From the NCBI GenBank assembly GCA_029006735.1, contig JAQXGN010000062.1:1-61587 (forward strand): a DNA stretch of 61,587 nucleotides, read 5' to 3'. Each line of letters starts with the position of its first letter. Position 1 is the first letter of the stretch. This DNA comes from Caryophanales bacterium. GTDB lineage: Bacteria > Bacillota_I > Bacilli_A > RFN20 > CAG-449. Positions 19,009-28,878 of this stretch are shown piece by piece. The notes beneath the pieces are model-generated. The model made no database searches. It was not told the origin of the DNA and saw only the letters and a list, made by a program, of their open reading frames with translations. Both the position numbers and the translations under genes were made by a program.

Positions 19009-20937
19009 TTATTTATTGATAGATTTTACAATTACTTCATTGAGTTTTTTAACAAAATCGTGCTTGTCTTTAATTTCTATTCCTTCAAGTAATAATGCTT
19101 CATCATATAGAATTGATGCATAATTTTTCGTGTCTTCATCATTATTTTCTAGTTTGATAAGAGCTTTAAATAAATCATGATCTGGGTTAATCTCTAGTGT
19201 TTTAATTGCTCTTGGTGTTTCATCTTCAAATCCTTTTTGCTCGTCGAGAGTTCTTTCCATATTTAATGATAGACCTTGTTTAGTTGAAATACATACTGGT
19301 GAATCAATTAATTTAGAAGAGAAGACAACATTATCTACTTTATCTTTTAATGATTCTTTAATGTTATCTAAGAAACGTTTATGATTTACACTTAATGAAT
19401 CAATCTTATCTTTCTCTTCTTGATTAATTTCTTCATTCAATGTTTCATCAGAAATTGATTTGAAATCTTTATCCATATATTTTGCAAGAACCATCAAAGT
19501 AAACTCATCGATTTTTTTATCTAATAACAATACATCGATTTCCTCTTTTTTATACTTTTCTAATTGAGGTAAAAGTTTAATTGAATCAATTGTATCACCT
19601 GCAGCAAAATAGATAAATTTTTGATTCTCTTTCATATTATCAACATATTCTTTTAAAGAAATATAATCATTGTTTTCTTTATTCAAAGAAGGGAATACTA
19701 ATAAGTCTTTCAATAAATCGCTTTTTTCACCATAAGAAGAATAGAGTCCATATTTAATATGTTCACCATAAATGTTCCAAAATTTCTTATATTTTTCAAA
19801 ATCATTTTCCTTTGTTTTCTTTAATTCATCAATGATTTTCTTTTCTACATTATTAGCAATTTTTTTTAATATTGGTGATGATTGAAGTATTTCACGAGAA
19901 ATATTCAAATTAAAGTCATCAGAATCAACTAAACCACGAACAAATTTTAAATAATCAGGGACTAATTCAGGGCATTTATCTTTTATAAAGATATTTTTTG
20001 CATATAATTGTAATCCTTTTTCATAATTTTCACTATAAAGATTATATGGAGCATGGCTTGGAATAAATAATAAAGAAGAATAAGTAATAACACCATCAAC
20101 TTTGACAAATAAAGAAAATAATGGATCTTCAAAATCATTAAATTTTGCTTTATAGAATTCATTTAAGTCTTTTTCTTCAACTTCTGATTTATTCTTTTTC
20201 CATAAAGGAATCATTGAATTTAGTGTTTTTTCTTCATAAACATTTTCATATTCATTTTCAATTTCTTTACCATTTTCATCTTTCTTTAAGACTTTGTTAA
20301 CGATGGTCATTTTTATAGGATAACGAACATAATCACTATATTTTTTGACTAATTCTTCAATCTTCCATCTAGAGGCAAATTGCGAATAGTTTTCATCTTC
20401 AATATCTTCTTTTAAATATAAAGTAATTATTGTACCTACATCATCTTTCTCTTTTTCTTCAATAGTGAAGTTATCTTTACCATTAGAAGAGAATAAATAA
20501 GATGGCTCATTATTTGCTTTTGTTAATACTTCAACTTTATCTGCGACCATAAAAGCAGAATAAAAACCGACGCCAAATTGACCAATAATATTAATATCTT
20601 GTTTTTCTTTTGCTTCTTTAAATTTATTCATAAAATCCTTTGATCCAGATTTAGCAATAGTACCAAGATTATTAATAATATCTTCTTTTGACATACCGAT
20701 ACCATTATCAGAAATTGTTATTGTATGATTAGTTTCATCATAACTAAGATGTATCTCGCCTTCTTTGAATGGAATAGTTCCATTACTATTAAATGCAAGG
20801 AATTTGTATTTATCGATAGCATCTGATGCATTAGAAATAAGCTCTCTTAAAAAAATTTCTTTATTGGAGTAAATTGAATTAATCATTAAATTCAATAACT
20901 CTTTTGACTCTGTTTGGAATTGTAATGTTTCTTTCAT
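19009..20937 (-). CDS. htpG: Chaperone HtpG (Hsp90)
   Basis: FLRELISNASDAIDK, GQFGVGFYSAFMVA. Confidence 0.97.
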   Translation of the reverse strand: MKETLQFQTESKELLNLMINSIYSNKEIFLRELISNASDAIDKYKFLAFNSNGTIPFKEGEIHLSYDETNHTITISDNGIGMSKEDIINNLGTIAKSGSKDFMNKFKEAKEKQDINIIGQFGVGFYSAFMVADKVEVLTKANNEPSYLFSSNGKDNFTIEEKEKDDVGTIITLYLKEDIEDENYSQFASRWKIEELVKKYSDYVRYPIKMTIVNKVLKKDENGKEIENEYENVYEEKTLNSMIPLWKKNKSEVEEKDLNEFYKAKFNDFEDPLFSLFVKVDGVITYSSLLFIPSHAPYNLYSENYEKGLQLYAKNIFIKDKCPELVPDYLKFVRGLVDSDDFNLNISREILQSSPILKKIANNVEKKIIDELKKTKENDFEKYKKFWNIYGEHIKYGLYSSYGEKSDLLKDLLVFPSLNKENNDYISLKEYVDNMKENQKFIYFAAGDTIDSIKLLPQLEKYKKEEIDVLLLDKKIDEFTLMVLAKYMDKDFKSISDETLNEEINQEEKDKIDSLSVNHKRFLDNIKESLKDKVDNVVFSSKLIDSPVCISTKQGLSLNMERTLDEQKGFEDETPRAIKTLEINPDHDLFKALIKLENNDEDTKNYASILYDEALLLEGIEIKDKHDFVKKLNEVIVKSINK

Positions 20938-20950
20938 AATATTTCTCCTT

Positions 20951-20977
20951 TTGGCACTCGTGATTGATAAGTGCTAA
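20951..20977 (-). promoter_or_regulatory. CIRCE-like HrcA operator upstream of htpG
   Basis: Minus strand TTAGCACTT-N9-GAGTGCCAA (consensus TTAGCACTC-N9-GAGTGCTAA). Confidence 0.85.
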
Positions 20978-21119
20978 TTATTAGTATAATCAATTTTTTA
21001 GCACTGTCAATATTTGACTGCTAAATTATTATTAAATTCATTATATTTTTTATGAGAATGCTTTTTTTGTAATATTTTGGTTAAAATGAGGTAAATTTTA
21101 AATGGCTTATGCAATAAAA

Positions 21120-21141
21120 AAGAGTGCCTTGCGACACTCTT
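21120..21141 (-). terminator. Terminator of CotH-like gene
   Basis: AAGAGTG...CACTCTT with T-run on minus strand. Confidence 0.75.
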
Positions 21142-21156
21142 ATACTAATAAAATAA

Positions 21157-23217
21157 TTAGTTTGGAATAAATAAATCAATATAATCGAAGTTTGTACAGA
21201 CATTTTTTGCTGTTAATTCAATAGTATTTGCGCCTGATTTTAGATCAATAAAGCCAACATCTTTTGTCGTCCAATAATGATAATCTTTTCCACCAGATTG
21301 AGCAGGGATTGCTGAATCATCAAAGTCTAATAACTCGACACCATTTATTTTAATAGAGAACATCTCTCCGACTCTTCTATCTACTGTTCTAGCTGATAAA
21401 CCAAAGGATAATAATGCTGTTAAATCTTTTTCTGCAGTATATGTGAATTTCATGGTTTTTCCCATTCCACCATCTAATTCACCAACATATTTTTTTCCGG
21501 AAATATCTTCAGTTAAATTTTCTTTAATTGTTCCGGTAGTTTCTGAATCTTCTGCTTCTAATCTAACTGCAGCAGCATTTGCTTTGAATTCTTTAAATTC
21601 TTTAGCATAGTCTTTTTTAGCTACAAATAAAGAAGTTAATTCACTAACACGAGCATTGAACCAATTAACTAAGAAATCTTTTGCTTGAGCTTGTGTTTTA
21701 AATCTTTTTGCTTCATCTCTTAATTCAAAACTTGTTTCATAGTTATTACCCATAATATGAGTCCATTTGTTGAAGTTCATTGCATATTCTTCTTCGTATA
21801 ATTTAGAGAAGTTATTTAACATTTCATTAGCACGTTCAAATAATTTAGCTTCAACTAATTTATTCCATTTTGCTGCAACTCTATTCATAAACCAATCTGT
21901 TGAAGCAAGTAAGTTGAACCATGGGTTATGTGATACACCAGCATAGATTCCTTTACTATCTTCTACTGTTCCTTTTCTAACACCAAATGATGAGTCAAAA
22001 TCCCAAGGGCAGTTTAATGTAACTAATTTGTCACCTGTTTGAGAAGCATCAAATGAGAAATAGAATGATGAGTAACCAACATCTGGGTCACAAGCAAGTT
22101 CACTTAAGATATACATAGAAACGAATGAATCAATATTAATGAATTTAGATAATGCGACTTCTGGATCAGTTTCTGTTGATTCAACTAAATGTTCATCAAC
22201 GATATCATAGAATTTATTATTTTCAATTGCATCGTATATAGCAGTGTAAGTAATTTCGACTCTATTTTTAATATAAGGAACTTGTGTTTCTCGATTTGTA
22301 ATATCACTTCCGATAGTATAACCTTTTTCACAATAAATTTTTGTTTGTGTATCGCCTAAGTTTTCTCCAGGATGATACATTGTAGTTGCTTTAGGTGAAT
22401 AATTTACTTCAAATGTTGGATCACCATCTAAACCTTTATTTGCTTCACCTTGATAGTAGTGATCTAATTCAAATAAATAACCAATATCAGTTCCTGCATA
22501 ATCATCTGTTGGTGGTTCAGGGGCATTAACTCTACCATTTTTAACTTCTTTTTGTTCAGCGACAATATATAATCCCCAATAGTTGTCATTAATATAAAGA
22601 TGAGCTGGAGTGAAATCACTTGAGAATAAATCATCAGAAAGGATATTTCTTCCTAAATAGAATGCTAAAGAGTTTCTTAACATTGATGTATCTTTAACAT
22701 CTGCGAGTAATACCCATTTTTTGAATTTGTTTCCTTCATTTAAGCCAAGAATATTTTGTTTCTTATCAAATTTAATTCTGAATGGTTTCTTTTTATAGTT
22801 ACTAGTATAATTACCTCTAACTTTCATTCCACCAGGAACACCATCCATTTTGTATTCATCTGGACAATTAGTTATTGTGTAAGTACCTGGTACTTCTGGT
22901 TTATCAGAATCTTTAGTTGGTGTAGTAGCAAATGATAAATCTGCTTCGGTGTTAAATCTAATAACAGGTGCTTTTGAGAAGATTTTGTAATCTTTTGTTT
23001 TATCTTCAACAACTTCTACTGGAGGTATGACTGTTGTTGGAGATGATGAAGTAGTACCTGTTGTAGGTTTTGCACCACTTGTGTTTCCTTCAGTTGGTGT
23101 TTGTGATGTTGTTGGTTTTTGAGAATCAGTAGGATTTCCAGAAATAGAAGGATTTCCACATCCAACAAAAATTAAAGACGCCAATACTAAAGGCATTAGT
23201 ATTTTTGTAATTTTCAT
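21157..23217 (-). CDS. CotH-kinase-family lipoprotein with C-terminal CBM6/35-like module
   Basis: Lipobox FVGC; KVRGNYTSNYKKKPFRIKFDKK, LYINDNYWGLYIVAEQ, NCPWDFDSSFG; C-term VRLEAEDSE...NTIELT...DYIDLFIP. Confidence 0.85.
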   Translation of the reverse strand: MKITKILMPLVLASLIFVGCGNPSISGNPTDSQKPTTSQTPTEGNTSGAKPTTGTTSSSPTTVIPPVEVVEDKTKDYKIFSKAPVIRFNTEADLSFATTPTKDSDKPEVPGTYTITNCPDEYKMDGVPGGMKVRGNYTSNYKKKPFRIKFDKKQNILGLNEGNKFKKWVLLADVKDTSMLRNSLAFYLGRNILSDDLFSSDFTPAHLYINDNYWGLYIVAEQKEVKNGRVNAPEPPTDDYAGTDIGYLFELDHYYQGEANKGLDGDPTFEVNYSPKATTMYHPGENLGDTQTKIYCEKGYTIGSDITNRETQVPYIKNRVEITYTAIYDAIENNKFYDIVDEHLVESTETDPEVALSKFINIDSFVSMYILSELACDPDVGYSSFYFSFDASQTGDKLVTLNCPWDFDSSFGVRKGTVEDSKGIYAGVSHNPWFNLLASTDWFMNRVAAKWNKLVEAKLFERANEMLNNFSKLYEEEYAMNFNKWTHIMGNNYETSFELRDEAKRFKTQAQAKDFLVNWFNARVSELTSLFVAKKDYAKEFKEFKANAAAVRLEAEDSETTGTIKENLTEDISGKKYVGELDGGMGKTMKFTYTAEKDLTALLSFGLSARTVDRRVGEMFSIKINGVELLDFDDSAIPAQSGGKDYHYWTTKDVGFIDLKSGANTIELTAKNVCTNFDYIDLFIPN

Positions 23218-23316
23218 AATTTATCTCCTTTGATTTTACTTTATATTTAAAAATATTAAAAAAGTAGTCGATATTTGTTTTTTTAATATGATTAAATTGC
23301 TTTTTTAACAAAAATA

Positions 23317-23330
23317 GGGAAGCGCTTTCA
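23317..23330 (-). promoter_or_regulatory. Putative catabolite-responsive element (cre)
   Basis: Minus strand TGAAAGCGCTTCCC vs TGAAANCGNTTNCA; ~100 nt upstream of the CotH-like start. Confidence 0.55.
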
Positions 23331-23468
23331 TTAATTATATAAATATTGTTTGTATGATAATAAAAAATGGTTGTAATATTCTTTTATCTAACTAGTTTTA
23401 ACTAGTTAAAAAAACTTGTTTTTTTTGGATTAAACTAATATAATATAAAAAAATGGAGGGAAAATAAT

Positions 23469-23663
23469 ATGAAAATTAATAAGGTTATTTTATGTTTTAT
23501 TCTTGGCTTTGCACTTGTTAGTTGTGATGCAATGATACCTATTATTGGGGCATCTTCTGATAATACACCTTCTACATCAGTTGATTCTCAAAATAGTGAT
23601 ACTAATCAAGAAACCTCTTCTAATGATATTACAGAAGTAACTTCTGATGAAAATTCTAAATAG
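23469..23663 (+). CDS. Small Ser/Thr-rich lipoprotein
   Basis: Signal peptide with LVSC; RBS GGAGG. Confidence 0.6.
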   Translation: MKINKVILCFILGFALVSCDAMIPIIGASSDNTPSTSVDSQNSDTNQETSSNDITEVTSDENSK

Positions 23664-23894
23664 TATAATGCTATTTTTTGAAAAACTTATTAAAAAAGAA
23701 GGATTAATATCTGAAGCATTGTATTGATTTAAACATAAATTGTGATTAGAAAAGATTTATAAAAGTTTTGAATAATCAGAGTGATCATATTTAAAAAATA
23801 TAAATAAAATCTTTTTGTGATTAATAATTAATATTCTAACTAGTAAATTAGAAATATAAATAATAAATAGCAGATTACTTTAACACGTAAAACT

Positions 23895-23930
23895 AGGTGA
23901 GTTTATCTTTTAGTAGATACACCTTTTTTT
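23895..23930 (+). terminator. Terminator upstream of the sulfoquinovose operon
   Basis: AGGTG..TTATC-ttttagta-GATA.CACCT then TTTTTTT. Confidence 0.7.
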
Positions 23931-23980
23931 ATTTTAGAATTAATTTTTTGTGAGTATAAAACAAAAAAATAAAGATATCT

Positions 23981-24008
23981 TTGACAATTTAATCTATCAA
24001 TTTATAAG
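23981..24008 (+). promoter_or_regulatory. Promoter of sulfoquinovose operon
   Basis: TTGACA (23981-23986), 16-nt spacer, TATAAG (24003-24008). Confidence 0.6.
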
Positions 24009-24047
24009 TAATAATTTTATAATTAATATATAAGGATGATGTTTTTT

Positions 24048-26000
24048 ATGAATAAAATAAATAATATAATTGCAAAACTTTCTACTAATTCAATTAACTT
24101 GACATTAGCAAGAGGTAAAGCTAAATATAAAATGTCGAGAGGTTCTTTTACTACAAAAGATCATTTAAAAGATGTTTGTCATTTAAGATTTGTAAAAAAG
24201 GAAGGGAACTTTTTCTATTATTCTAATGGAGATGTTTCAGCTTCTTTGGCTATTGATCTTGACGACAATAAATTAACTATTACACCTAGAATAGATGATT
24301 CATCATATAACCGTTTTTCTATATCGCTTCCTGGATATGAAGATGAATGTATTTATGGATGTGGAGAACAATTCACCCATTTTAATTTAAAGGGTCAAAA
24401 AGTAATTATTTGGGTTAGTGAACATCAACAAGTATTAAAAATTGCGAAAAAATTTCTAAGAGAAAAAATCTTTGGAGTAAATCCTGATCATAAAGCTAAA
24501 TTTAAAGATCATCAAACATATTATTCTTCACCGACATTTATGTCGAGTAAAAAATATTTTGTCGGATGTTCTTCTCAAGCATATTCAACTTTTAACTTTA
24601 AAAAGAATGAAACGGTTTTAAGTTTTAGAGAAATTCCTCAAGAAATAGTTGTTTTAGAAGAAGATAATTTCTTAGATTTAGTTAATAAAATTAATGAATA
24701 TTATGGGCATCAAATACCTCTTCCAGATTGGGTTAATAAAGGAGTAATATTAGCAACACAAGGTGGAAGTGAAGTAATGATGGAAAAATATCATGAAATG
24801 AAAAAATTAGGATGTAAAATCTCTGCAGTCTGGTGTCAAGATTGGTCTGGTCAAATTGTAACTGAATTTGGAAGCCAAGTATATTGGAACTGGTCATTAG
24901 ATGAAAATCATTATAAAGATATGGATAAATGTATTAAGGAATTAAATGATGATGGAGTAAAATTCTTAGGGTACATTAATACTTTCTTAAAATTTGATTC
25001 TAAATTATATGAAGAGGCAAAAGCAAATAATTATTTAGTTAAGAAGAAAGACGGATCAGTTTATTTAATAAAATCAACTACATTTGATGCAGGTATTGTT
25101 GATTTAACTAATAAAGAAGCTTATGAATGGTATAAAAACATAATTAAGATGAACTTGATTGGAAGAGGCTTATCCGGATGGATGGCAGATTTTGGTGAAT
25201 ATTTACCAACTGATGCAGTAATTGCTGGAGGAGATGCAGAAAAATTGCACAATGAATGGCCTACATTATGGGCTAAGTGTAATTATGAAGCAGTTAAAGA
25301 AACAAATAATATTGGTAAGATATTCTATTTCTCTCGAGCTGCATATGGAACAACGATTAAATATACTAGTTCTATGTGGTCGGGTGATAATCATGTCGAT
25401 TATTCTGATGAATTTGGTATTGGTAGTGTGATTTCTTCAACTTTATCAATGGCACTATCTGGAGTTGGTGTTAATCACTCCGATATCGGTGGATATACGA
25501 CAGTATTACATATGAAAAGAACGCCAGAGTTATTTATTCGTTGGAATGAAATGAATGTATTTACCCCAATACTTAGATGTCATGAAGGGAATAGACCATT
25601 ATCTAATGCACAATTTAATCATAAAGAAGTAAAGGATGATTTTGTTCGTTTATCAAATCTATTTGCTTCATTAAAGCCATATCATGATTATGTATTGAAG
25701 GAATATTATGAAGAAGGTATTCCATGTAATCGACCAATATTTTTCCATTATAATGAAGAATGGGCTTATAAAGAACAATTTGAGTTTATGTATGGAGAAG
25801 ATATTATTGTTACACCAGTATTAAGAAAGAATGTTGTTGCAATGGAAGTAACTCTTCCAAAAGGCGAATGGGTTCAATTTTTTACTAGAAAAGAGAATAA
25901 TGGAGGAACCATAGGTGTAGAGACACCATTAGGAATGCCAATTGCATTTTATAGAAAGGATAGTAAATTTAAAGATTTATTTGAAAATATTAAATTATAA
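24048..26000 (+). CDS. GH31 sulfoquinovosidase (YihQ-like)
   Basis: YGCGEQFTHFNLKGQ, QGGSEVMMEKYHEM, WCQDWSGQ...WNW, GGWMADFGEYLPTD, HNEWPTLWAKCNYEA, HSDIGGYTT, matching remembered YihQ signature blocks; RBS before 24048. Confidence 0.88.
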   Translation: MNKINNIIAKLSTNSINLTLARGKAKYKMSRGSFTTKDHLKDVCHLRFVKKEGNFFYYSNGDVSASLAIDLDDNKLTITPRIDDSSYNRFSISLPGYEDECIYGCGEQFTHFNLKGQKVIIWVSEHQQVLKIAKKFLREKIFGVNPDHKAKFKDHQTYYSSPTFMSSKKYFVGCSSQAYSTFNFKKNETVLSFREIPQEIVVLEEDNFLDLVNKINEYYGHQIPLPDWVNKGVILATQGGSEVMMEKYHEMKKLGCKISAVWCQDWSGQIVTEFGSQVYWNWSLDENHYKDMDKCIKELNDDGVKFLGYINTFLKFDSKLYEEAKANNYLVKKKDGSVYLIKSTTFDAGIVDLTNKEAYEWYKNIIKMNLIGRGLSGWMADFGEYLPTDAVIAGGDAEKLHNEWPTLWAKCNYEAVKETNNIGKIFYFSRAAYGTTIKYTSSMWSGDNHVDYSDEFGIGSVISSTLSMALSGVGVNHSDIGGYTTVLHMKRTPELFIRWNEMNVFTPILRCHEGNRPLSNAQFNHKEVKDDFVRLSNLFASLKPYHDYVLKEYYEEGIPCNRPIFFHYNEEWAYKEQFEFMYGEDIIVTPVLRKNVVAMEVTLPKGEWVQFFTRKENNGGTIGVETPLGMPIAFYRKDSKFKDLFENIKL

Positions 26001-26013
26001 AGGAGAAAATAAC

Positions 26014-26709
26014 ATGAAATATTATTTAGACAGTGCAAAACTTAATGAAATTGATTATGCATATAAGTTTTATAAGATTGATGGAGTAACTACTAATCCA
26101 AATCACATAAGAAATAGTGGTAAACCGTTTTTAGTCGCGATTACAGGTATCGCTAATTGGATAAAAGAAAATAATTTAGAAGGTAAAGATGAATTAGGAA
26201 ATGAATTGTTCCCAGTTTCAGTTGAGATTAATCCACATTTAGATAATTATCAAGATATGATTGTAGAAGCTAGAAAGATTCATGAGATTTCACCTAATTT
26301 TGTTATAAAAATTCCTTGTAATTTAGAAGGAGTTAAAGCTGCTAAATTATTAGAAGAAGAAGGAATTAGAACAAATGTAACTTTAGTATTTTCTCCTTCA
26401 CAAGCTATTCAAGTAGGTAGAATTAACGCACGTTATGTTTCTCCTTTTATTGGTTGGAAAGAAGCTTCTGGCGATGATGGTATTGAATATTTAAAACAAA
26501 TTGTTAAAATCTATAAAGAAAAAGGTTATAAAACAGAAATAATTTGTGCGGCAGTTAGAAGTGGAAAACAAATTGCAGAATGTGCAGCTATGGGAGCAGA
26601 TATTATTACAGCCGGTTTAGCAGTATATGAAGATGCATTACTCCATCCATTTACTGATTTTGGGTTAAAAAAATTCCAAGATGCATGGGATCATACAGAA
26701 GGTAATTAG
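26014..26709 (+). CDS. Transaldolase-family protein, probable 6-deoxy-6-sulfofructose transaldolase
   Basis: YYLDSAKLNEI, DGVTTNPNHI, FVIKIPCNLEGVKAAKLLEEEGIRTNVTLVFSPSQA, catalytic Lys context; start corrected from 25942. Confidence 0.85.
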   Translation: MKYYLDSAKLNEIDYAYKFYKIDGVTTNPNHIRNSGKPFLVAITGIANWIKENNLEGKDELGNELFPVSVEINPHLDNYQDMIVEARKIHEISPNFVIKIPCNLEGVKAAKLLEEEGIRTNVTLVFSPSQAIQVGRINARYVSPFIGWKEASGDDGIEYLKQIVKIYKEKGYKTEIICAAVRSGKQIAECAAMGADIITAGLAVYEDALLHPFTDFGLKKFQDAWDHTEGN

Positions 26710-26710
26710 T

Positions 26711-27547
26711 ATGCGTATTGGTTTTATTGGTTTAGGAATAATGGGCTTACCTATGGCGGAAAATGTCAGTAAGAAATATCCGCTTATTGGTTATGATGTA
26801 GTAAAAAAAGAAGCAACTTTTCCTATTGTTAATTCAATTAAAGAATTGGTAGATAATTCTGATGTAATAATTTCGATGGTTCCCAAAAATGAACATGTTA
26901 TTTCGGTTTATAATGAAGTTATAAAATATGTTCGTCCAGGAATGATTTGTATTGATATGAGTACTATTTCTCCTTCAGTCAATCAAATTATTGCATTAGA
27001 ATTAGAAAAAATAGAAGTAAAAATGTTAGATTGTCCAGTTGTAAAATCACAACCTGCAGCAATATCGGCAACTTTAGGCATTTATGTTGGTGGAGATAAA
27101 GAGGTATATATGAAAGTGAAGGATATTCTTTCATGTATGGGTTCAAATATTATTTATATGGGAAGTCATGGTAAAGGACTTACAATGAAGATCCTACATA
27201 ATATGTTAGTTGGACAAATCCAAAATAGCGTTAATGAAATGATGTTTATGGCTAGTGAACTTGAATTAGACTTAAATGATGTTGTTCAAGCCATTAGTTA
27301 TGGAGGAGGACAAAACTTCTATCTTGACACTAAGGCTAATAACATTATTAATGATGCATATAAAACTGCGTTTTCAGTAGAAAATATGAATAAAGATATT
27401 CATTTAGCTAAAGATATTGCAGATAATTATGATCTTAATCTTACTGGATTAAATAATGTTTGTAGAATATATGAAGAAGCAATGGAAAAAGGTTTAGCAA
27501 AAGAAGATTTTTCTATAACTTATAAAGTTGTTTCCAAGGAGAATTAA
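26711..27547 (+). CDS. 3-hydroxyisobutyrate-dehydrogenase-family reductase, probable sulfolactaldehyde reductase (YihU-like)
   Basis: RIGFIGLGIMGLPMAENVSKKYP, GMICIDMSTISPS, G-x-K-x-x-x-N-type region (GKGLTMKILHNMLVG); start corrected from 26681. Confidence 0.82.
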   Translation: MRIGFIGLGIMGLPMAENVSKKYPLIGYDVVKKEATFPIVNSIKELVDNSDVIISMVPKNEHVISVYNEVIKYVRPGMICIDMSTISPSVNQIIALELEKIEVKMLDCPVVKSQPAAISATLGIYVGGDKEVYMKVKDILSCMGSNIIYMGSHGKGLTMKILHNMLVGQIQNSVNEMMFMASELELDLNDVVQAISYGGGQNFYLDTKANNIINDAYKTAFSVENMNKDIHLAKDIADNYDLNLTGLNNVCRIYEEAMEKGLAKEDFSITYKVVSKEN

Positions 27548-27549
27548 TT

Positions 27550-28878
27550 ATGAGAAAACCACGTATTGGTATTTGTTGTTTATTAAGAAAAACTTTTGAT
27601 TATCAAACAGCGTTTGAAATTTATAAAGATAGAGTAAATGAAATTATAAAAGATGATTCAGTTACTTATATTAATTATGATGAGATGGTTATTGAACCAG
27701 AGGAAGCTAAAAAATGTGCAACATATTTTATTGATCAACATGTTGATGCGGTTATTTTAGTATCTGGTACTTTCCATTTAGGCCATCTTGCTTTAATTAT
27801 TGATGATTTGGTAAAAAAACCAGTTTTATTATGGGGATTTAATGAATTACCTTATGATGGAGGTAAGATTAGATTAAATTCTGTTTGTGGAGTTAATTTA
27901 AATGCTTCAAATTTATATAAAGGCGGAAATGATACATATTGTGTCACAATTGGTGACAAGTTAGATTTAGATTGGGTCAAAGCAATAAAAATGAAAGTTG
28001 CATTAAATAATGCAAATCTTGGAATAGTTGGTTATCGCGCTCAAGGATTCTTTAATGTTGGAGTAGATGAATTACATCTCTATAAAGAATTAGGTGTATT
28101 AATTTCTCACTTTGAACTAAATGATATCTTCTCTCAACCAGTTACTGAAATAGAAATAGGTAAAGAAATTGAATTTGTTAGAAGAACTTTTGATTGTAAA
28201 AAATTAAATGATGATCAAGTAAATTTAGTTGCTAAACTTGTTGTTTCTAGTGAAAAATTCATGCGTAAAAATAATCTCGATGTCGTTGCGATTAGATGTT
28301 GGCCAGAGTTTGCAAAAACATATGGAATATCTCCTTGTGCGATGATGTCGATTTTACAATCTAGAGGATTATTACTTGCTTGTGAAGGTGATGTTGAGGC
28401 GGCTTTATCAATGATTGCATGTCGAGCTGCTGGTGAAGATACTCCATTCATGGCTGATTTATCCCAAGTTAACTTAGAAGAAAATTATGCTTTATTATGG
28501 CATGATGGTGTCGCACCTTGTAATTTATGGGATGGAATTTGTAATCGTTCATTAGAAACTTATTTTGCAGGTGGAAAAGGTGTTACTGCTGATTTTGTTT
28601 TAAAAAGTGGGGCTATGTCAATTTTTAGAATCGATACTGCTAGAAATAAAACACGTGTTTATTATGAAGAAGGAGAAGCGGTCCCTATGGAAAAGTTGTT
28701 ATCAGGAACATACGCTAAAGTATATTTTAAAAGAAATATTAAAGATATTTTAGATACTGTGACTTATTCTGGTGTCGCTCATCATGTTATTATGGGCTAT
28801 TGTCAATATGAAAAAGCAGTTAAGTATTTAGCGCGAATTCAAGGGTGGGATATCATCGATGAAAACTATAAAGGATAA
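27550..28878 (+). CDS. L-fucose/arabinose isomerase-fold protein, probable sulfoquinovose isomerase
   Basis: FucI/AraA-like layout (CWPEFAKTYGISPCAMMSILQSRGLLLACEGDVEAALSM; C-term HHVIMGYC); operon position. Confidence 0.72.
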   Translation: MRKPRIGICCLLRKTFDYQTAFEIYKDRVNEIIKDDSVTYINYDEMVIEPEEAKKCATYFIDQHVDAVILVSGTFHLGHLALIIDDLVKKPVLLWGFNELPYDGGKIRLNSVCGVNLNASNLYKGGNDTYCVTIGDKLDLDWVKAIKMKVALNNANLGIVGYRAQGFFNVGVDELHLYKELGVLISHFELNDIFSQPVTEIEIGKEIEFVRRTFDCKKLNDDQVNLVAKLVVSSEKFMRKNNLDVVAIRCWPEFAKTYGISPCAMMSILQSRGLLLACEGDVEAALSMIACRAAGEDTPFMADLSQVNLEENYALLWHDGVAPCNLWDGICNRSLETYFAGGKGVTADFVLKSGAMSIFRIDTARNKTRVYYEEGEAVPMEKLLSGTYAKVYFKRNIKDILDTVTYSGVAHHVIMGYCQYEKAVKYLARIQGWDIIDENYKG

